NCBI RefSeq assembly: GCF_006717045.1
Contig: NZ_VFPH01000003.1
Span: forward strand, 1,116,001 to 1,180,000
Source of the DNA: Pseudonocardia cypriaca
GTDB taxonomy: Bacteria > Actinomycetota > Actinomycetes > Mycobacteriales > Pseudonocardiaceae
Length of the DNA: 64,000 nucleotides
Direction: 5' to 3'
Within the stretch, counting starts at the first letter, position 1. Each line of letters opens with the position of its first letter. Under the pieces are notes generated by a model. The model saw only the letters and a list, made by a program, of their open reading frames with translations. It had not been told where the DNA came from and searched no databases. The position numbers were made by a program, and so were the translations under genes. Below, one piece after another: positions 16,405-25,710 of the stretch.

Positions 16405-17087
16405 GCCCGCCCTCTCCTGCGCGTCGTGCGGACCGGGGCACCGGCATTCCGCTCGACGACGACCACCGTGCTGGGAGGATCGATGATCCCCGACCCGCAC
16501 CGTTCGATCCGGGGGACCCCACCGCCGAGTCGTCGCACGGCAGCCGTGTCCCGCTCCACCTCGTCAGCCGCGGCGGCGCCCTTGATCGCGAGCATGTGCC
16601 CGCCCGGCCGGAGCAGCGGCAGGCACCAGCCGGCGAGGCGGGCCAGCGGCGCGACGGCACGAGAGGTCACCACGTCGGCTCCCTCCCATCGCCGCCGCAC
16701 AACATCTTCCTCGGCCCGACCCCGCTCCACCTCGACCGCCACGCCGAGATCGGCAATCACCTCTCGCAACCACTCGACCCGACGAGCGAGAGGCTCCACC
16801 AGGACGATGCGGGCAGCGGGCAGGGCCAGCGCCAACGGTATCCCGGGAAGCCCGGCTCCCGAACCCACGTCGACGAGACGCGCGCCGTCCGGCACCAGGG
16901 CCGCGACGACCGCGCAGTTGAGCACGTGCCGTTCCCACACCCGATCCGCCTCACGCGGACCGATCAACCCGCGCTCGACGCCGGAGGTGGCGAGGTGCTC
17001 GGCATAGCGTCGGGCGAGCGGGAGGCGCTCGCCGAAGACAGTGGTGTCCCGGTTCGATTCCGCTTGCGCAGACCCGGTATCAGGCAC
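16401..17087 (-). CDS. rsmG: 16S rRNA (guanine-527-N7)-methyltransferase RsmG
   Basis: The 228-residue SAM-dependent methyltransferase has the glycine-rich SAM motif LVDVGSGAGLPGIPLAL, the acidic strand end RIVLVEPLARRVEWL, and the later motif VVTSRAVAPLARLAGWCLPLL. It methylates G527 of 16S rRNA; loss in other bacteria gives low-level streptomycin resistance. The GTG start overlaps the jag stop by 8 bp, and its stop overlaps the parA start by 4 bp, so jag-rsmG-parA-parB are coupled. The C-terminal tail is Arg-rich. Confidence 0.93.
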   Translation of the reverse strand: MPDTGSAQAESNRDTTVFGERLPLARRYAEHLATSGVERGLIGPREADRVWERHVLNCAVVAALVPDGARLVDVGSGAGLPGIPLALALPAARIVLVEPLARRVEWLREVIADLGVAVEVERGRAEEDVVRRRWEGADVVTSRAVAPLARLAGWCLPLLRPGGHMLAIKGAAAADEVERDTAAVRRLGGGVPRIERCGSGIIDPPSTVVVVERNAGAPVRTTRRRGRA

Positions 17088-17580
17088 TGCGGAAGATGAC
17101 GACCTGCCGGCGCGGCTCCTCGCCCTCGCTCTCGCTGGAGACGCCCTTGACCTTCGCGACGGCGTCGTGCACGACCTTGCGCTCGAACGGCGTCATCGGG
17201 CGAAGGCGCACCGACTCCCCGCTTTCCAGCACCTCGTTGGCCGTGCGGGTGCCGAGGTCGGTGAGCTCGTCCCGGCGGCCTTCGCGCCACTTCGCGATGT
17301 CGAGCATCAGCCGGCTGCGGTTGCCCGACACCTGCTGCACCGCGAGCCGGGTCAGCTCCTGCAGCGCCTCGAGCACCGCACCGCGTTCCCCGACGAGCTT
17401 GTCGAGGTCTTCGCCCCCGACGATGCTGACGATCGCCCGCCCCGCCTCGACGTCCAGGTCGATGTCGCCGTCGTAGTCCAGGATGTCGAGCAGCTGCTCG
17501 AGGTAGTCGCCGGCGATGTCGCCCTCGCGCACCAGCTGGTCCTCGGCGGAGGTGGCCCCGTCCTGCGCAGTCTTCGGCAC
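17080..17580 (-). CDS. jag: Jag/KhpB-type RNA-binding protein (KH and R3H domains)
   Basis: The 166-residue protein has a KH-like domain (about residues 25-95, with VGERGAVLEALQELTRLAV) and an R3H domain in the C-terminal part (LRPMTPFERKVVHDAVAKVKGVSSESEG). The Jag-N domain found in firmicutes is missing, as is usual in actinobacteria. It binds RNA and is functionally tied to YidC and to cell-envelope genes. GAGGAGA precedes the GTG. Confidence 0.9.
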   Translation of the reverse strand: MPKTAQDGATSAEDQLVREGDIAGDYLEQLLDILDYDGDIDLDVEAGRAIVSIVGGEDLDKLVGERGAVLEALQELTRLAVQQVSGNRSRLMLDIAKWREGRRDELTDLGTRTANEVLESGESVRLRPMTPFERKVVHDAVAKVKGVSSESEGEEPRRQVVIFRSA

Positions 17581-17604
17581 GATGCGTCTCCTCTCTGAAC
17601 AGGT

Positions 17605-17658
17605 GCGGCGCGCCCGGTGATCCGGAACGCGCCGCTGCGGTCGCCGGTGGGCGACCGC
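17605..17658 (-). other. Two consecutive hairpins between yidC and jag
   Basis: GCGGCGCG/CGCGCCGC (17605-17612 with 17628-17635) and GCGGTCGCC/GGCGACCGC (17637-17645 with 17650-17658, loop 4) stand one after the other in the 92-bp yidC-jag gap. They could attenuate or stabilise the polycistronic message. Confidence 0.45.
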
Positions 17659-17672
17659 GGATGTCTGGTGGG

Positions 17673-18764
17673 TCAGCGGCGCTTGCGCGGGCGGCGCGCC
17701 GGCGGCCGGGAGCCGCCTCCGCTGCGCGCACCGCGGTCGACGCCGTTCAGGCTCTTGCCGGTGCCGTTGCCCGACGCGTCCTTCGGCTCGGTGGCCGGAG
17801 CAGCACCGTTCGCGCCGGGTCCGGCCGGCTTGCGGGTGACGGGCTTGGCGCCCGGGCGCTTGGCCGGCTGCTGGGGCTCGTCGGCCGGCGCAGTGTCCGG
17901 CCGCACCGGCTTCTGGCCGGGCCGCGGAGCACGCGCCTGCCGGGTGACGGCCGCCTGCTCGCGCTTGGCGCTCTCCTCGGCGTCGATCCGCTTGTAGACG
18001 ACGTACTGCTGACCGAGCGTCCACAGGTTGTTCGACACCCAGTAGAGGAGCACTGCGAGCGGCAGGAACGGCGCACCGACGACCACACCGATGGGGAAGA
18101 TGTACAGCATCAACCGGTTCATGATCGCGGTCTGCGGGTTCTCGGCCTGCGCCGCGGTCTGCCGGGCCACCGAGTGGCGGGCGGTGATGTGCGTGAAGAA
18201 GCCCGCGGCGATCATCAGCGGGATCATGACGATCAGCATCGAGGCGATCGAGGTGCCGGCGGCGTTGAGGAACTCCTCGCCCTGCAGCACCCAGTTGCCC
18301 AGCTTCGCCCCGAACAGGTCGGAGCGGTTGAAGGACTGGACCTCCTCCAACCCGAAGAAGTAGTTCTCCGTACGGGGTGAGCCGTCGCCGTTGGTGGGGC
18401 CGAACTCGCGCAGCACGTGGAACAGGCCGATGAACACCGGCACCTGCACCAGGACGGGCAGGCAGCCGCCGAGCGGGTTGACGCCGTGCTCCTTCTGGAG
18501 CCGCTGCATCTCCTCGGCCTGCTTCTGCTTGTCGTTGGCGTACTTCTTGCGGAGCTTGGCGATCTCCGGCTGGAACTCCTGCATCCGGCGCATCGAGCGC
18601 ACCTGGTGCACGAACGGCTTGTAGAGGATGGCCCGCAGCGTGAAGACGAGGAACATCACCGACAGCGCCCACGCGATGCCGTTGTCCGGCCCGAGGAGGA
18701 AGCCGAAGACCTCGTGCCAGACCCAGAGGATGAACGAGACCGGGTAGTAGATGAAGTTCAGCAC
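17673..18764 (-). CDS. yidC: Membrane protein insertase YidC (Oxa1 family)
   Basis: The 363-residue protein has an N-terminal membrane helix (IYYPVSFILWVWHEVFGFLL), a cytoplasmic loop with KYANDKQKQAEEMQRLQKEH, the conserved segment NPLGGCLPVLVQVPVFIGLF, further helices near MLIVMIPLMIAAGFF and FPIGVVVGAPFLPLAVLLYW, and a long Pro/Lys/Arg-rich basic tail (about residues 280-363) that may contact the ribosome. It inserts membrane proteins with or without SecYEG. GAGGAG lies before the GTG, which overlaps the yidD stop by 7 bp. Confidence 0.95.
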   Translation of the reverse strand: MLNFIYYPVSFILWVWHEVFGFLLGPDNGIAWALSVMFLVFTLRAILYKPFVHQVRSMRRMQEFQPEIAKLRKKYANDKQKQAEEMQRLQKEHGVNPLGGCLPVLVQVPVFIGLFHVLREFGPTNGDGSPRTENYFFGLEEVQSFNRSDLFGAKLGNWVLQGEEFLNAAGTSIASMLIVMIPLMIAAGFFTHITARHSVARQTAAQAENPQTAIMNRLMLYIFPIGVVVGAPFLPLAVLLYWVSNNLWTLGQQYVVYKRIDAEESAKREQAAVTRQARAPRPGQKPVRPDTAPADEPQQPAKRPGAKPVTRKPAGPGANGAAPATEPKDASGNGTGKSLNGVDRGARSGGGSRPPARRPRKRR

Positions 18765-19054
18765 GGGGCTTGCTCCTCGATGTTCTTCCGGGCCGGGCGG
18801 GATCGGCGCGGCGGCACCGGGTCGACTCCGCCAGGGTGCCATGGCGCGCACCGCGCCAACCGCCTGACCGTGAGCCAAGAACCGCGCAGCAGACCGTGCA
18901 CCTGCAACGCCTCGATCGCGTACGCGCTGCAGGTGGGGTAGAAACGGCAGGTCGGGGGGAGTGCTGGGGACACCCAGCGCTGGTAACCGCGCAGCAGCGC
19001 GACGGGCAGCCGCGTCAGCGGGGAACGGCGCTCGTCATCCACGGCGCGTTCCAC
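18758..19054 (-). CDS. yidD: Membrane protein insertion efficiency factor YidD
   Basis: The 98-residue protein has the family signature YQRWVSPALPPTCRFYPTCS, then SAYAIEALQVHG and CAPWHPGGVDPVP. It is a small amphipathic membrane-associated protein, always next to rnpA and yidC. The GTG at 19054 overlaps the rnpA end by 20 bp; a GTG at 19042 is a shorter alternative. Confidence 0.93.
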   Translation of the reverse strand: MERAVDDERRSPLTRLPVALLRGYQRWVSPALPPTCRFYPTCSAYAIEALQVHGLLRGSWLTVRRLARCAPWHPGGVDPVPPRRSRPARKNIEEQAPC

Positions 19055-19394
19055 CCGCCTTCCGGAGGACCGCGCGGATGCCCGAGTCGAGGTCGTCGCC
19101 CAGCTCGGCCGACGTTGCGTCGGCGGCGGGCGGCAGCGCCCTGACCACGACCATGGCGCCGGCCGGGAGCTCGCCGAGCCTCGGCGCGAGCAGGTGGCGC
19201 AGCCGGCGGCTCACCCGGTGGCGAACCACGGAGCCGCCCACGGCCTTGCTCACCACCAGCCCGGCGCGCGGGGCGTCGCCGTCTGCGGGACAGTGCATGT
19301 GGACCACGAGCCTGGACCGGCCGCTGCGCCACCCCCGCCGCAGGACGGCGGCGAACTCGTCCCGGCGCGTGAGCCGGGACCCGGCCGGCAGCAC
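19035..19394 (-). CDS. rnpA: Ribonuclease P protein component
   Basis: The 119-residue basic protein has RLTRRDEFAAVLRRG at the start and the RNR-type signature VVRHRVSRRLRHLLAPRL. It is the protein subunit that helps the RNase P RNA process tRNA 5' ends. The GTG at 19394 places the start at the family-typical position, 13 bp after the rpmH stop; an in-frame start further upstream would overlap rpmH. Confidence 0.92.
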   Translation of the reverse strand: MLPAGSRLTRRDEFAAVLRRGWRSGRSRLVVHMHCPADGDAPRAGLVVSKAVGGSVVRHRVSRRLRHLLAPRLGELPAGAMVVVRALPPAADATSAELGDDLDSGIRAVLRKAGGTRRG

Positions 19395-19407
19395 CGGGCC
19401 GGCCGGA

Positions 19408-19551
19408 TCAGGCGGAGAGCCGCTGGCGGCCCTTGCCACGGCGGGCCGCGACGATGGCGCGCCCGGCGCGGGTACGCATCCGCAGCCTGAAGCCGTGCGT
19501 ACGGGCCCGGCGGCGGTTGTTGGGCTGGAAGGTGCGCTTGCCCTTGCTCAC
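19408..19551 (-). CDS. rpmH: 50S ribosomal protein L34
   Basis: The 47-residue basic protein shows the invariant L34 sequence pattern KRTFQPNNRRRARTHGFR and a terminal KGRQRLSA. GTG start with AGGAGAG upstream. First gene of the leftward rpmH-rnpA-yidD-yidC-jag-rsmG-parAB run. Confidence 0.96.
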   Translation of the reverse strand: MSKGKRTFQPNNRRRARTHGFRLRMRTRAGRAIVAARRGKGRQRLSA

Positions 19552-20028
19552 GGTCGGCTCTCCTGGTCGGCGGCGGTGCGGGGCAGGCCGTCGATCGTCA
19601 TCGTTCGGGTTGGGTCGGTGGTGCATCGGCGCCCGCACGGATCGAGGACCGCTCTCGGCACACGACTGGGCGCACCACGGGCAGCACACGACCCGCATGC
19701 ACGGGCACGGTTGTGACCAGGGTACATGGCAGGTGGGCCGGCGTCGTCCTGCGGGGGAGGCCACCGCGGGCACGACGACGACGGTCATCCTGTTGCCCGA
19801 TTGCGTGACAGCGGTGGCTTGTGACACCGGCCCGACGTTGTTAGCGTCCCCCTCCCACACTTGGATCCGGGGGGATCACGACTTCGTCGGCTGCACGGGC
19901 CCGCACGTGTTTCACGCTGCGTGCCCGCGTACCGTCTTGCGCACAGGTGTGGACAAGTCTGGGGATGATCGCCCCTAATCCGGGGTGCGTGATCGTCCGG
20001 GGCGACGACCGGAGGGGAGCGCGGACCG
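19552..20028. promoter_or_regulatory. rpmH-dnaA divergent promoter region
   Basis: This 477-bp gap between divergent rpmH and dnaA holds no gene. For dnaA, TTGTGA (19819-19824), a 17-base spacer and TAGCGT (19842-19847) form a plausible promoter. A consensus DnaA box lies at 19948-19956, between promoter and start, suggesting autoregulation. A half-palindrome resembling parS near 19908 does not extend and is not called. Confidence 0.6.
19948..19956 (-). promoter_or_regulatory. Consensus DnaA box upstream of dnaA
   Basis: TGTGGACAA is the exact reverse complement of the actinobacterial DnaA box TTGTCCACA. It sits 73 bases before the dnaA start codon. Confidence 0.8.
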
Positions 20029-21627
20029 GTGGCCGACCAGCCAGGTGACTTGGGACAGGTCTGGAACCGTGTCATCGCCGATCTCTCCGGCGCCGCGGCC
20101 GGATCCGGTCAGTCGCTCTCCCCGCAGCAGCGCGCCTTCCTCCGGCTCACGCGCCCGCTCGGTCTGATCGACGGCACGGCGCTGCTCGCGGCGCCGAGCG
20201 AGTTCGCGAAGGACGCGATCGAACGCATCCTGCGCCGGCCCATCAGCGATGCGCTCGGCCGGCACCTGGGTGTCACCGTGAACCTCGCGGTGGTCGTCGA
20301 CGCCTCGGCCGCGTCCGGCGGCACCGAGGTGCCCGACCCGCCGGGAGCCCACCCGCGCACCGTCGCCGCCCCCGGTGTCAACGACCACCTCCCCGTCGAG
20401 CAGCCGGACGAGCCCGTCGGCTCCGATGGAACGGTGCTGCCGACCACGGGCCCCCTCGACGTGGTGGCGGGCAACGACGGCGCACGCACCAACGGCGGTG
20501 GTCCCCGCGAGCCCGGCGGCGACGGACGTCCTGCCGAGGTCTGGCCCACCTACTCCGGCCCGCCTGCCGGCGACACCGTCAGCCCGCGCTCGCAGACGCG
20601 GCTGAACGAGAAGTACACCTTCGACACCTTCGTCATCGGGGCGTCCAACCGCTTCAGCCACGCCGCCGCCGTCGCGGTGGCCGAGGCGCCGGCCCGCGCC
20701 TACAACCCCCTCTTCATCTGGGGCGACTCCGGACTGGGCAAGACCCACCTGCTCCACGCGGTCGGCCACTACACGCAGCGGCTGTTCCCCGGCATGCGCG
20801 TGCGGTACGTCTCCACCGAGGAGTTCACGAACGACTTCATCAACTCGCTGCGCGACGACCGCAAGGTGGCCTTCCAGCGCCGCTACCGCGACGTCGACGT
20901 GCTGCTGGTGGACGACATCCAGTTCCTGGAGGGCAAGGAAGGGACCCAGGAGGAGTTCTTCCACACCTTCAACACCCTCCACAACGCCAACAAGCAGATC
21001 GTCGTCTCCTCCGACCGGCCGCCGAAGCGCCTCGAGACCCTCGAGGACCGGATGCGCACGCGGTTCGAGTGGGGCCTCATCACCGACATCCAGCCGCCCG
21101 AGCTGGAGACCCGCATCGCGATCCTGAGGAAGAAGGCCGCGCAGGACCGGCTCGCCGTCCCCGGCGACGTGCTCGAGTTCATCGCCGAACGCATCGAGCG
21201 CAACATCCGCGAGCTGGAGGGCGCGCTCATCCGCGTCACGGCGTTCGCGTCGCTGAACCGGCAGCCGGTCGACACGCAGCTCGCCGAGATCGTGCTGCGC
21301 GACCTCATCCCCGACTCCGCGGCGTCCGAGATCACGGCGCCCACGATCATGGCGGTCACCGCCGAGTTCTTCGGCGTCACGATCGACGAGCTGTGCGGGC
21401 CGGGGAAGTCGAAGGCGCACGCCCAACCGCGCCAGATCGCCATGTACCTGTGCCGCGAGCTCACCGATCTCTCCCTGCCGCGCATCGGGCAGACCTTCGG
21501 CGGCCGCGACCACACCACGGTCATGCACGCCGACAAGAAGATCCGCAACGAGATCGCCCAGCGCCGCAAGACCTTCGAACAGGTCCAGGAGCTCACGGCG
21601 CGGATCAAGCAGCGCGCCCGCCACTGA
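20029..21627 (+). CDS. dnaA: Chromosomal replication initiator DnaA
   Basis: The 532-residue protein has a domain I helix bundle at the N-terminus, a long Pro/Gly/Asp-rich domain II (about residues 95-195), and an AAA+ domain III starting at KYTFDTFVIGASNRF. Walker A GDSGLGKTHLLHAVG lies near residue 232, Walker B in VLLVDDIQFLEGKEGTQEEF. Domain IV ends with the DNA-binding signature GGRDHTTVMHADKKI (near residue 490). It opens oriC after binding DnaA boxes. GGAGGGG precedes the GTG start. Confidence 0.98.
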   Translation: MADQPGDLGQVWNRVIADLSGAAAGSGQSLSPQQRAFLRLTRPLGLIDGTALLAAPSEFAKDAIERILRRPISDALGRHLGVTVNLAVVVDASAASGGTEVPDPPGAHPRTVAAPGVNDHLPVEQPDEPVGSDGTVLPTTGPLDVVAGNDGARTNGGGPREPGGDGRPAEVWPTYSGPPAGDTVSPRSQTRLNEKYTFDTFVIGASNRFSHAAAVAVAEAPARAYNPLFIWGDSGLGKTHLLHAVGHYTQRLFPGMRVRYVSTEEFTNDFINSLRDDRKVAFQRRYRDVDVLLVDDIQFLEGKEGTQEEFFHTFNTLHNANKQIVVSSDRPPKRLETLEDRMRTRFEWGLITDIQPPELETRIAILRKKAAQDRLAVPGDVLEFIAERIERNIRELEGALIRVTAFASLNRQPVDTQLAEIVLRDLIPDSAASEITAPTIMAVTAEFFGVTIDELCGPGKSKAHAQPRQIAMYLCRELTDLSLPRIGQTFGGRDHTTVMHADKKIRNEIAQRRKTFEQVQELTARIKQRARH

Positions 21628-22417
21628 GCGCGGCGCACGCCTCCCACCGCGACGCATCCCTCCGCCGGGCGCGCACCTCCTCGCCGGCCGCGCACCCCTT
21701 CCCCGGCGACGCGCCCCGTCGACGAGGCGCGCGCCCGGACGACCGGTGCGCGAGCCGCGCCATACCTCTTCTCCTGTGTGTCAGGGCCAGTAGCGGTCGC
21801 TCCCCGTGCACACCCGTCGCATCCCGTCACCACTCCCGGTCACGGCTCGTCGTCACCCGGGTGCTCGCAGCGAGCACCGACGGGTTGCGCAGAGCGAGGA
21901 TCGGCGACCGGATCCGGTCGCGCTCCGTCCCCACCCGACCACTCTTCACCCACATCTGGGGACAACTCTGTGGATGGTCGCCGAGAGGCCGGTGGACGGA
22001 TCGTGCGCAGACGGTGGAAAACCGGTGTCCACCGCGGGGACAGGTGGACGTTCCGAAGCGTCATCCACCGGTCACCTCATCCGCCCACGGGTGCGCCCAC
22101 CCGACGCTCCCCACCCGGACACGGCGTCCGACCAGCGGGAACATCGTCCATCCACAGTTTGCACAGGCCCTTTCACTACTGCTGGATCTATCTCTTTGAA
22201 CATCCAAGAAAGAAGAAGCGACGTGGATGGAGTGAGTCGGCTCGTCCCGATCGGGTAGCGCATGGCCGGGATGACACCCGCCGTCCGGAGGCTCTACGGT
22301 GGTCTCCCCGGCCCGGGTCATCCCGGCACCGCGGCGGCGTCCGGGCGCCGCACCCACAACGCCCGCCGGCATTCGAGCCGGCGACACTGAGTCGTCCCCA
22401 GCGCGAGAGGTCCCCTC
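21628..22417. other. Origin of replication (oriC) between dnaA and dnaN
   Basis: A 790-bp gene-free stretch at the canonical actinobacterial oriC position. DnaA-box-like 9-mers are visible at 21957-21965 (TGGGGACAA, one mismatch), 21969-21977 (TGTGGATGG), 22025-22033 (GTGTCCACC), 22061-22069 (TCATCCACC) and 22148-22156 (CCATCCACA), in both orientations and mostly degenerate. A comparatively A+T-rich stretch at about 22168-22225 may be the unwinding element and also hold the dnaN promoter. Box calls are by eye. Confidence 0.8.
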
Positions 22418-23578
22418 ATGAAGTTCCGGGTCGAACGCGACGTCCTCGCCGACGCCGCCGCCTGGGTGGCCCGCAGCCTCCCGGCACGGCCACCGGTCCC
22501 GGTGCTCGGCGGCGTTCTCGTCGAAGCCTCCGGTGGGGCCGACGGCGACCGCCTCACGGTCTCCGGGTTCGACTACGAGACGTCCGCCCGGGTCGAGCTC
22601 GACGCCACGATCGGTGACCCGGGCCGCGTGCTCGTCTCGGGCCGCCTGCTCGCCGACATCACCCGCGCGCTCCCGTCCAAGCCGGTCGATCTCGTCGTCG
22701 ACGGCTCGCGCGCCACGATCAACTGCGGCAGCAGCCGGTTCAGCCTGCCGACGATGCCGGTCGAGGACTACCCGCAGCTGCCGGCCATGCCCCAGCTCGC
22801 CGGCACCGTGGCCGCGAGCGAGCTCGCCGAGGCCGTCGCGCAGGTCGCCGTCGCGGCCGGCCGGGACGACACGCTGCCGATGCTCACGGGCATCCGGCTG
22901 GAGATCGAGGGCCAGCGGCTCACGCTCGCGGCCACCGACCGGTTCCGGCTCGCCGTCCGCGAGCTGGACTGGACCCCCGAGGACGAAGCGCAGTCGAGCG
23001 CGGTGCTGATCCCGGCGCGCACGCTGGCCGAGGTCGCGAAGACGCTTTCCGGCGCCGGCACGGTCGAGATCGCGCTGTCCGCCGGCGACGGGATGCTGGG
23101 CATCACCGGCGGCGGCAGGCGCGCCACCACCCGCCTGCTCGACGCCGAGTTCCCGCGGTTCCGCCAGCTGATCCCCGCCGAGCACACGAGCGCCGCCGTG
23201 ATCGACGTCGCCCCGCTCGTCGAGGCGATCAAGCGCGTCGCGCTGGTCACCGACCGCGTCGCCCAGGTCCGCATGGAGTTCGCCGACGACGGGCTGCGCC
23301 TGGCCGCGGGCGGCGACGACGTCGGGAGCGCCGAGGAGGAGCTTCCGTGTGAACTCGACGGCGCGCCGCTAGTGATCGCGTTCAACCCCGGGTACCTTCT
23401 CGACGGCCTCGGTGCCCTGCACACCGAGCGGGCGCAGCTCACGTTCACCACACCGAACCGCCCCGCTCTGGTGCGCCCGGTGCCCGCCGCGCCTGCGGAG
23501 GACGCGGCGACGGAGGAGACTCCGGAACCGGTGCCGGGGTACCTGCACCTGTTGATGCCTGTGCGCCTGCCCGGCTGA
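22418..23578 (+). CDS. dnaN: DNA polymerase III beta subunit (sliding clamp)
   Basis: The 386-residue protein has three clamp domains; recognisable parts are MKFRVERDVLADAAAWVAR, the domain-2 motif DDTLPMLTGIRLE with TDRFRLAVREL, and the C-terminal LHLLMPVRLP. An insertion rich in Ala/Glu/Pro (APAEDAATEETPEPV) precedes the last strand. It encircles DNA and tethers the polymerase. First gene on the right side of oriC. Confidence 0.97.
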   Translation: MKFRVERDVLADAAAWVARSLPARPPVPVLGGVLVEASGGADGDRLTVSGFDYETSARVELDATIGDPGRVLVSGRLLADITRALPSKPVDLVVDGSRATINCGSSRFSLPTMPVEDYPQLPAMPQLAGTVAASELAEAVAQVAVAAGRDDTLPMLTGIRLEIEGQRLTLAATDRFRLAVRELDWTPEDEAQSSAVLIPARTLAEVAKTLSGAGTVEIALSAGDGMLGITGGGRRATTRLLDAEFPRFRQLIPAEHTSAAVIDVAPLVEAIKRVALVTDRVAQVRMEFADDGLRLAAGGDDVGSAEEELPCELDGAPLVIAFNPGYLLDGLGALHTERAQLTFTTPNRPALVRPVPAAPAEDAATEETPEPVPGYLHLLMPVRLPG

Positions 23579-23614
23579 GCGGTGCGCGCACCCGACCTGC
23601 AGGAGAGACGACAA

Positions 23615-24562
23615 GTGCAACTGGGACTCATCGGCCTGGGCCGTATGGGCGGCAACATGCGCGACCGGCTGCGGTCGGCGGGCCACGAGGTCGTCGGTTA
23701 CGACCCGCGCCCGGAGGTGAGCGACGTCGAGTCGCTCGCCGCGCTGGCGGAGGCGCTCACGGCGCCGCGGGTCGTCTGGGTGATGGTCCCCTCCGGGGAG
23801 CCGACGCGCGGCACCGTGCGCGCGCTCGCCGACGTGCTGGAGGCCGGGGACCTCGTCATCGACGGGGGCAACTCGCGCTACACCGACGACGGGCCCAACG
23901 CCGCGCTGCTCGACGAGAAGGGGATCGGTTACCTCGACGTCGGCGTCTCGGGCGGGATCTGGGGCAAGGCGAACGGCTACGGGCTCATGGCCGGTGGGTC
24001 CGCCGAGCACATCGAGCGGGCGATGCCGATCTTCGACGCGCTCCGTCCGGAGGGGCCGCGCGAGGAGGGCTTCGTGCACGCGGGCCCCGTTGGCGCGGGC
24101 CACTTCTCGAAGATGGTCCACAACGGCATCGAGTACGGCCTGATGCAGGCCTACGCCGAGGGCTTCGAGCTGCTCTCGGCCGCCGAGCTGATCACCAACG
24201 TGCCCGGTGTGCTGGAGGCGTGGTCGCGCGGCACGGTGGTGCGCTCGTGGCTGCTCGACCTGCTCGTCGTCGCGCTGAAGGAGGACCCGGGCCTCGCGAA
24301 GCTCGACGACTACGTCGAGGACTCCGGCGAGGGCCGCTGGACGATCGAGGAGGCCATCCAGCACGCCGTGCCGCTGCCGGTGATCTCCGCGGCGCTGTTC
24401 GCGCGGTTCGCCTCCCGGCAGGACTCCTCGCCCGCGATGAAGGCGGTCGCGGCGCTGCGCCAGCAGTTCGGCGGGCACGCGGTGCGGTCGGCCGCTGGAC
24501 CGGCCGGAACGCCCGGTGAGCACGCCGGGCCGAGCTCGGGCACCGGCACCACTCAGAATTAG
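23615..24562 (+). CDS. gnd: 6-phosphogluconate dehydrogenase, decarboxylating (short GntZ-like type)
   Basis: The 315-residue enzyme has the NAD(P)-binding motif LGLIGLGRMGGNM at the start, the substrate motif DVGVSGGIWGKANGYGLMAGG, and the catalytic region GHFSKMVHNGIEYGLMQAYAEG with Lys and Asn. Length fits the short form, not the roughly 470-residue gnd. It converts 6-phosphogluconate to ribulose 5-phosphate with CO2 release. AGGAGAGACG precedes the GTG. Its place between dnaN and recF is conserved in many actinobacteria. Confidence 0.92.
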   Translation: MQLGLIGLGRMGGNMRDRLRSAGHEVVGYDPRPEVSDVESLAALAEALTAPRVVWVMVPSGEPTRGTVRALADVLEAGDLVIDGGNSRYTDDGPNAALLDEKGIGYLDVGVSGGIWGKANGYGLMAGGSAEHIERAMPIFDALRPEGPREEGFVHAGPVGAGHFSKMVHNGIEYGLMQAYAEGFELLSAAELITNVPGVLEAWSRGTVVRSWLLDLLVVALKEDPGLAKLDDYVEDSGEGRWTIEEAIQHAVPLPVISAALFARFASRQDSSPAMKAVAALRQQFGGHAVRSAAGPAGTPGEHAGPSSGTGTTQN

Positions 24563-24565
24563 TCC

Positions 24566-25699
24566 GTGCACCTGCGCCGGCTCGCCGTCACGGACTTCCG
24601 CTCCTGGGAGAGCGCCGAGCTCGACCTGCGGCCCGGCGTCACGGTGCTCGTGGGGCCGAACGGGGTCGGCAAGACCAACCTCGTCGAGGCGGCGGGGTAC
24701 CTGGCCACGCTCGGCTCGCACCGGGTGGCCACCGATGCCCCGCTCATCAGGCGGGGTGCGGCGCGGGCGCTCGTGCGCGGGCTGGTGGTGCACCAGGGCC
24801 GCGAGCTGACCGTCGAGGTGGAGATCGCCCCCGGCCGCGCCAACCGGGCCCGGGTGAACCGGGCTCCGGTGGCGAAGCCGCGTGACGTGCTGGGGATCCT
24901 GCGAACCGTCCTGTTCGCCCCCGAGGACCTCGCGCTGGTGCGCGGCGACCCCGGTGAGCGTCGCCGGTTCCTCGACGACCTGCTCGTCTCCCGGTTCCCG
25001 CGCTACGCCGCCGTGCGTTCCGACTACGACCGCGTGCTGCGGCAGCGCTCCGCGCTGCTCAAGACCGCGAGGAGCGGCGGCGACCTGCGCACGCTCGACG
25101 TGTGGGACGGCCACCTCGCCCGGCACGGGGCCGCGCTGCTCGCGGGCCGGCTCGAGCTCGTCGCCGCGATCGCCCCCCGTGCCGTGGAGGCGTTCGCCGA
25201 GGTCGCGCCGACCTCGGACCCGATCGCGCTCGCCTACCGGTGCAGCCTCGAGGGCGAACTGCCGTCCTCGGTCGGCGAGCTGGAGCCGCTCCTCGTGGAT
25301 GCGATGGGGCGCATGCGGCGGCAGGAGGTGGAACGCGGCGTCTGCCTCGTCGGCCCTCACCGCGACGACCTGGAGCTGCGGCTCGGCGAGGGGCCTGCGA
25401 AGGGGTACGCGAGCCACGGCGAGTCCTGGGCGCTGGCGCTCGCGCTGCGGCTCGCGTCGTACCGGCTGCTCTGCGCCGACGACGTCGAGCCGGTCCTCGT
25501 GCTCGACGACGTGTTCGCGGAGCTCGACTCACGTCGGCGTTCCGCCCTCGCCGACGTCGCTCGGCGCGCCGAACAGGTGCTGATCACGGCGGCGGTCGCG
25601 GAGGACGTCCCGGAGGGTCTTTCCGGCGACCGGTTCGCGGTGAGCGGAGGGCATGTGGAGCCGTTTCCGCAAGAGGCCACGTCAGGAGGTCGACTGTGA
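24566..25699 (+). CDS. recF: DNA replication/repair protein RecF
   Basis: The 377-residue SMC-like ATPase has Walker A VGPNGVGKTNLVEAAGYLAT near residue 31, the signature region SHGESWALALALRLASY, and Walker B VLVLDDVFAELDSRRR. It loads RecA at gapped DNA during repair of stalled forks. The start is 3 bp after the gnd stop. The stop is followed within 25 bp by the dciA start. Confidence 0.96.
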   Translation: MHLRRLAVTDFRSWESAELDLRPGVTVLVGPNGVGKTNLVEAAGYLATLGSHRVATDAPLIRRGAARALVRGLVVHQGRELTVEVEIAPGRANRARVNRAPVAKPRDVLGILRTVLFAPEDLALVRGDPGERRRFLDDLLVSRFPRYAAVRSDYDRVLRQRSALLKTARSGGDLRTLDVWDGHLARHGAALLAGRLELVAAIAPRAVEAFAEVAPTSDPIALAYRCSLEGELPSSVGELEPLLVDAMGRMRRQEVERGVCLVGPHRDDLELRLGEGPAKGYASHGESWALALALRLASYRLLCADDVEPVLVLDDVFAELDSRRRSALADVARRAEQVLITAAVAEDVPEGLSGDRFAVSGGHVEPFPQEATSGGRL

Positions 25700-25710
25700 T
25701 CTCTCCCACC

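Noticed and set aside
19905..19925. A sixth parS site near GTGTTTCACGCTGCGTG
   Set aside because: Only the left half matches; the palindrome breaks at the centre.
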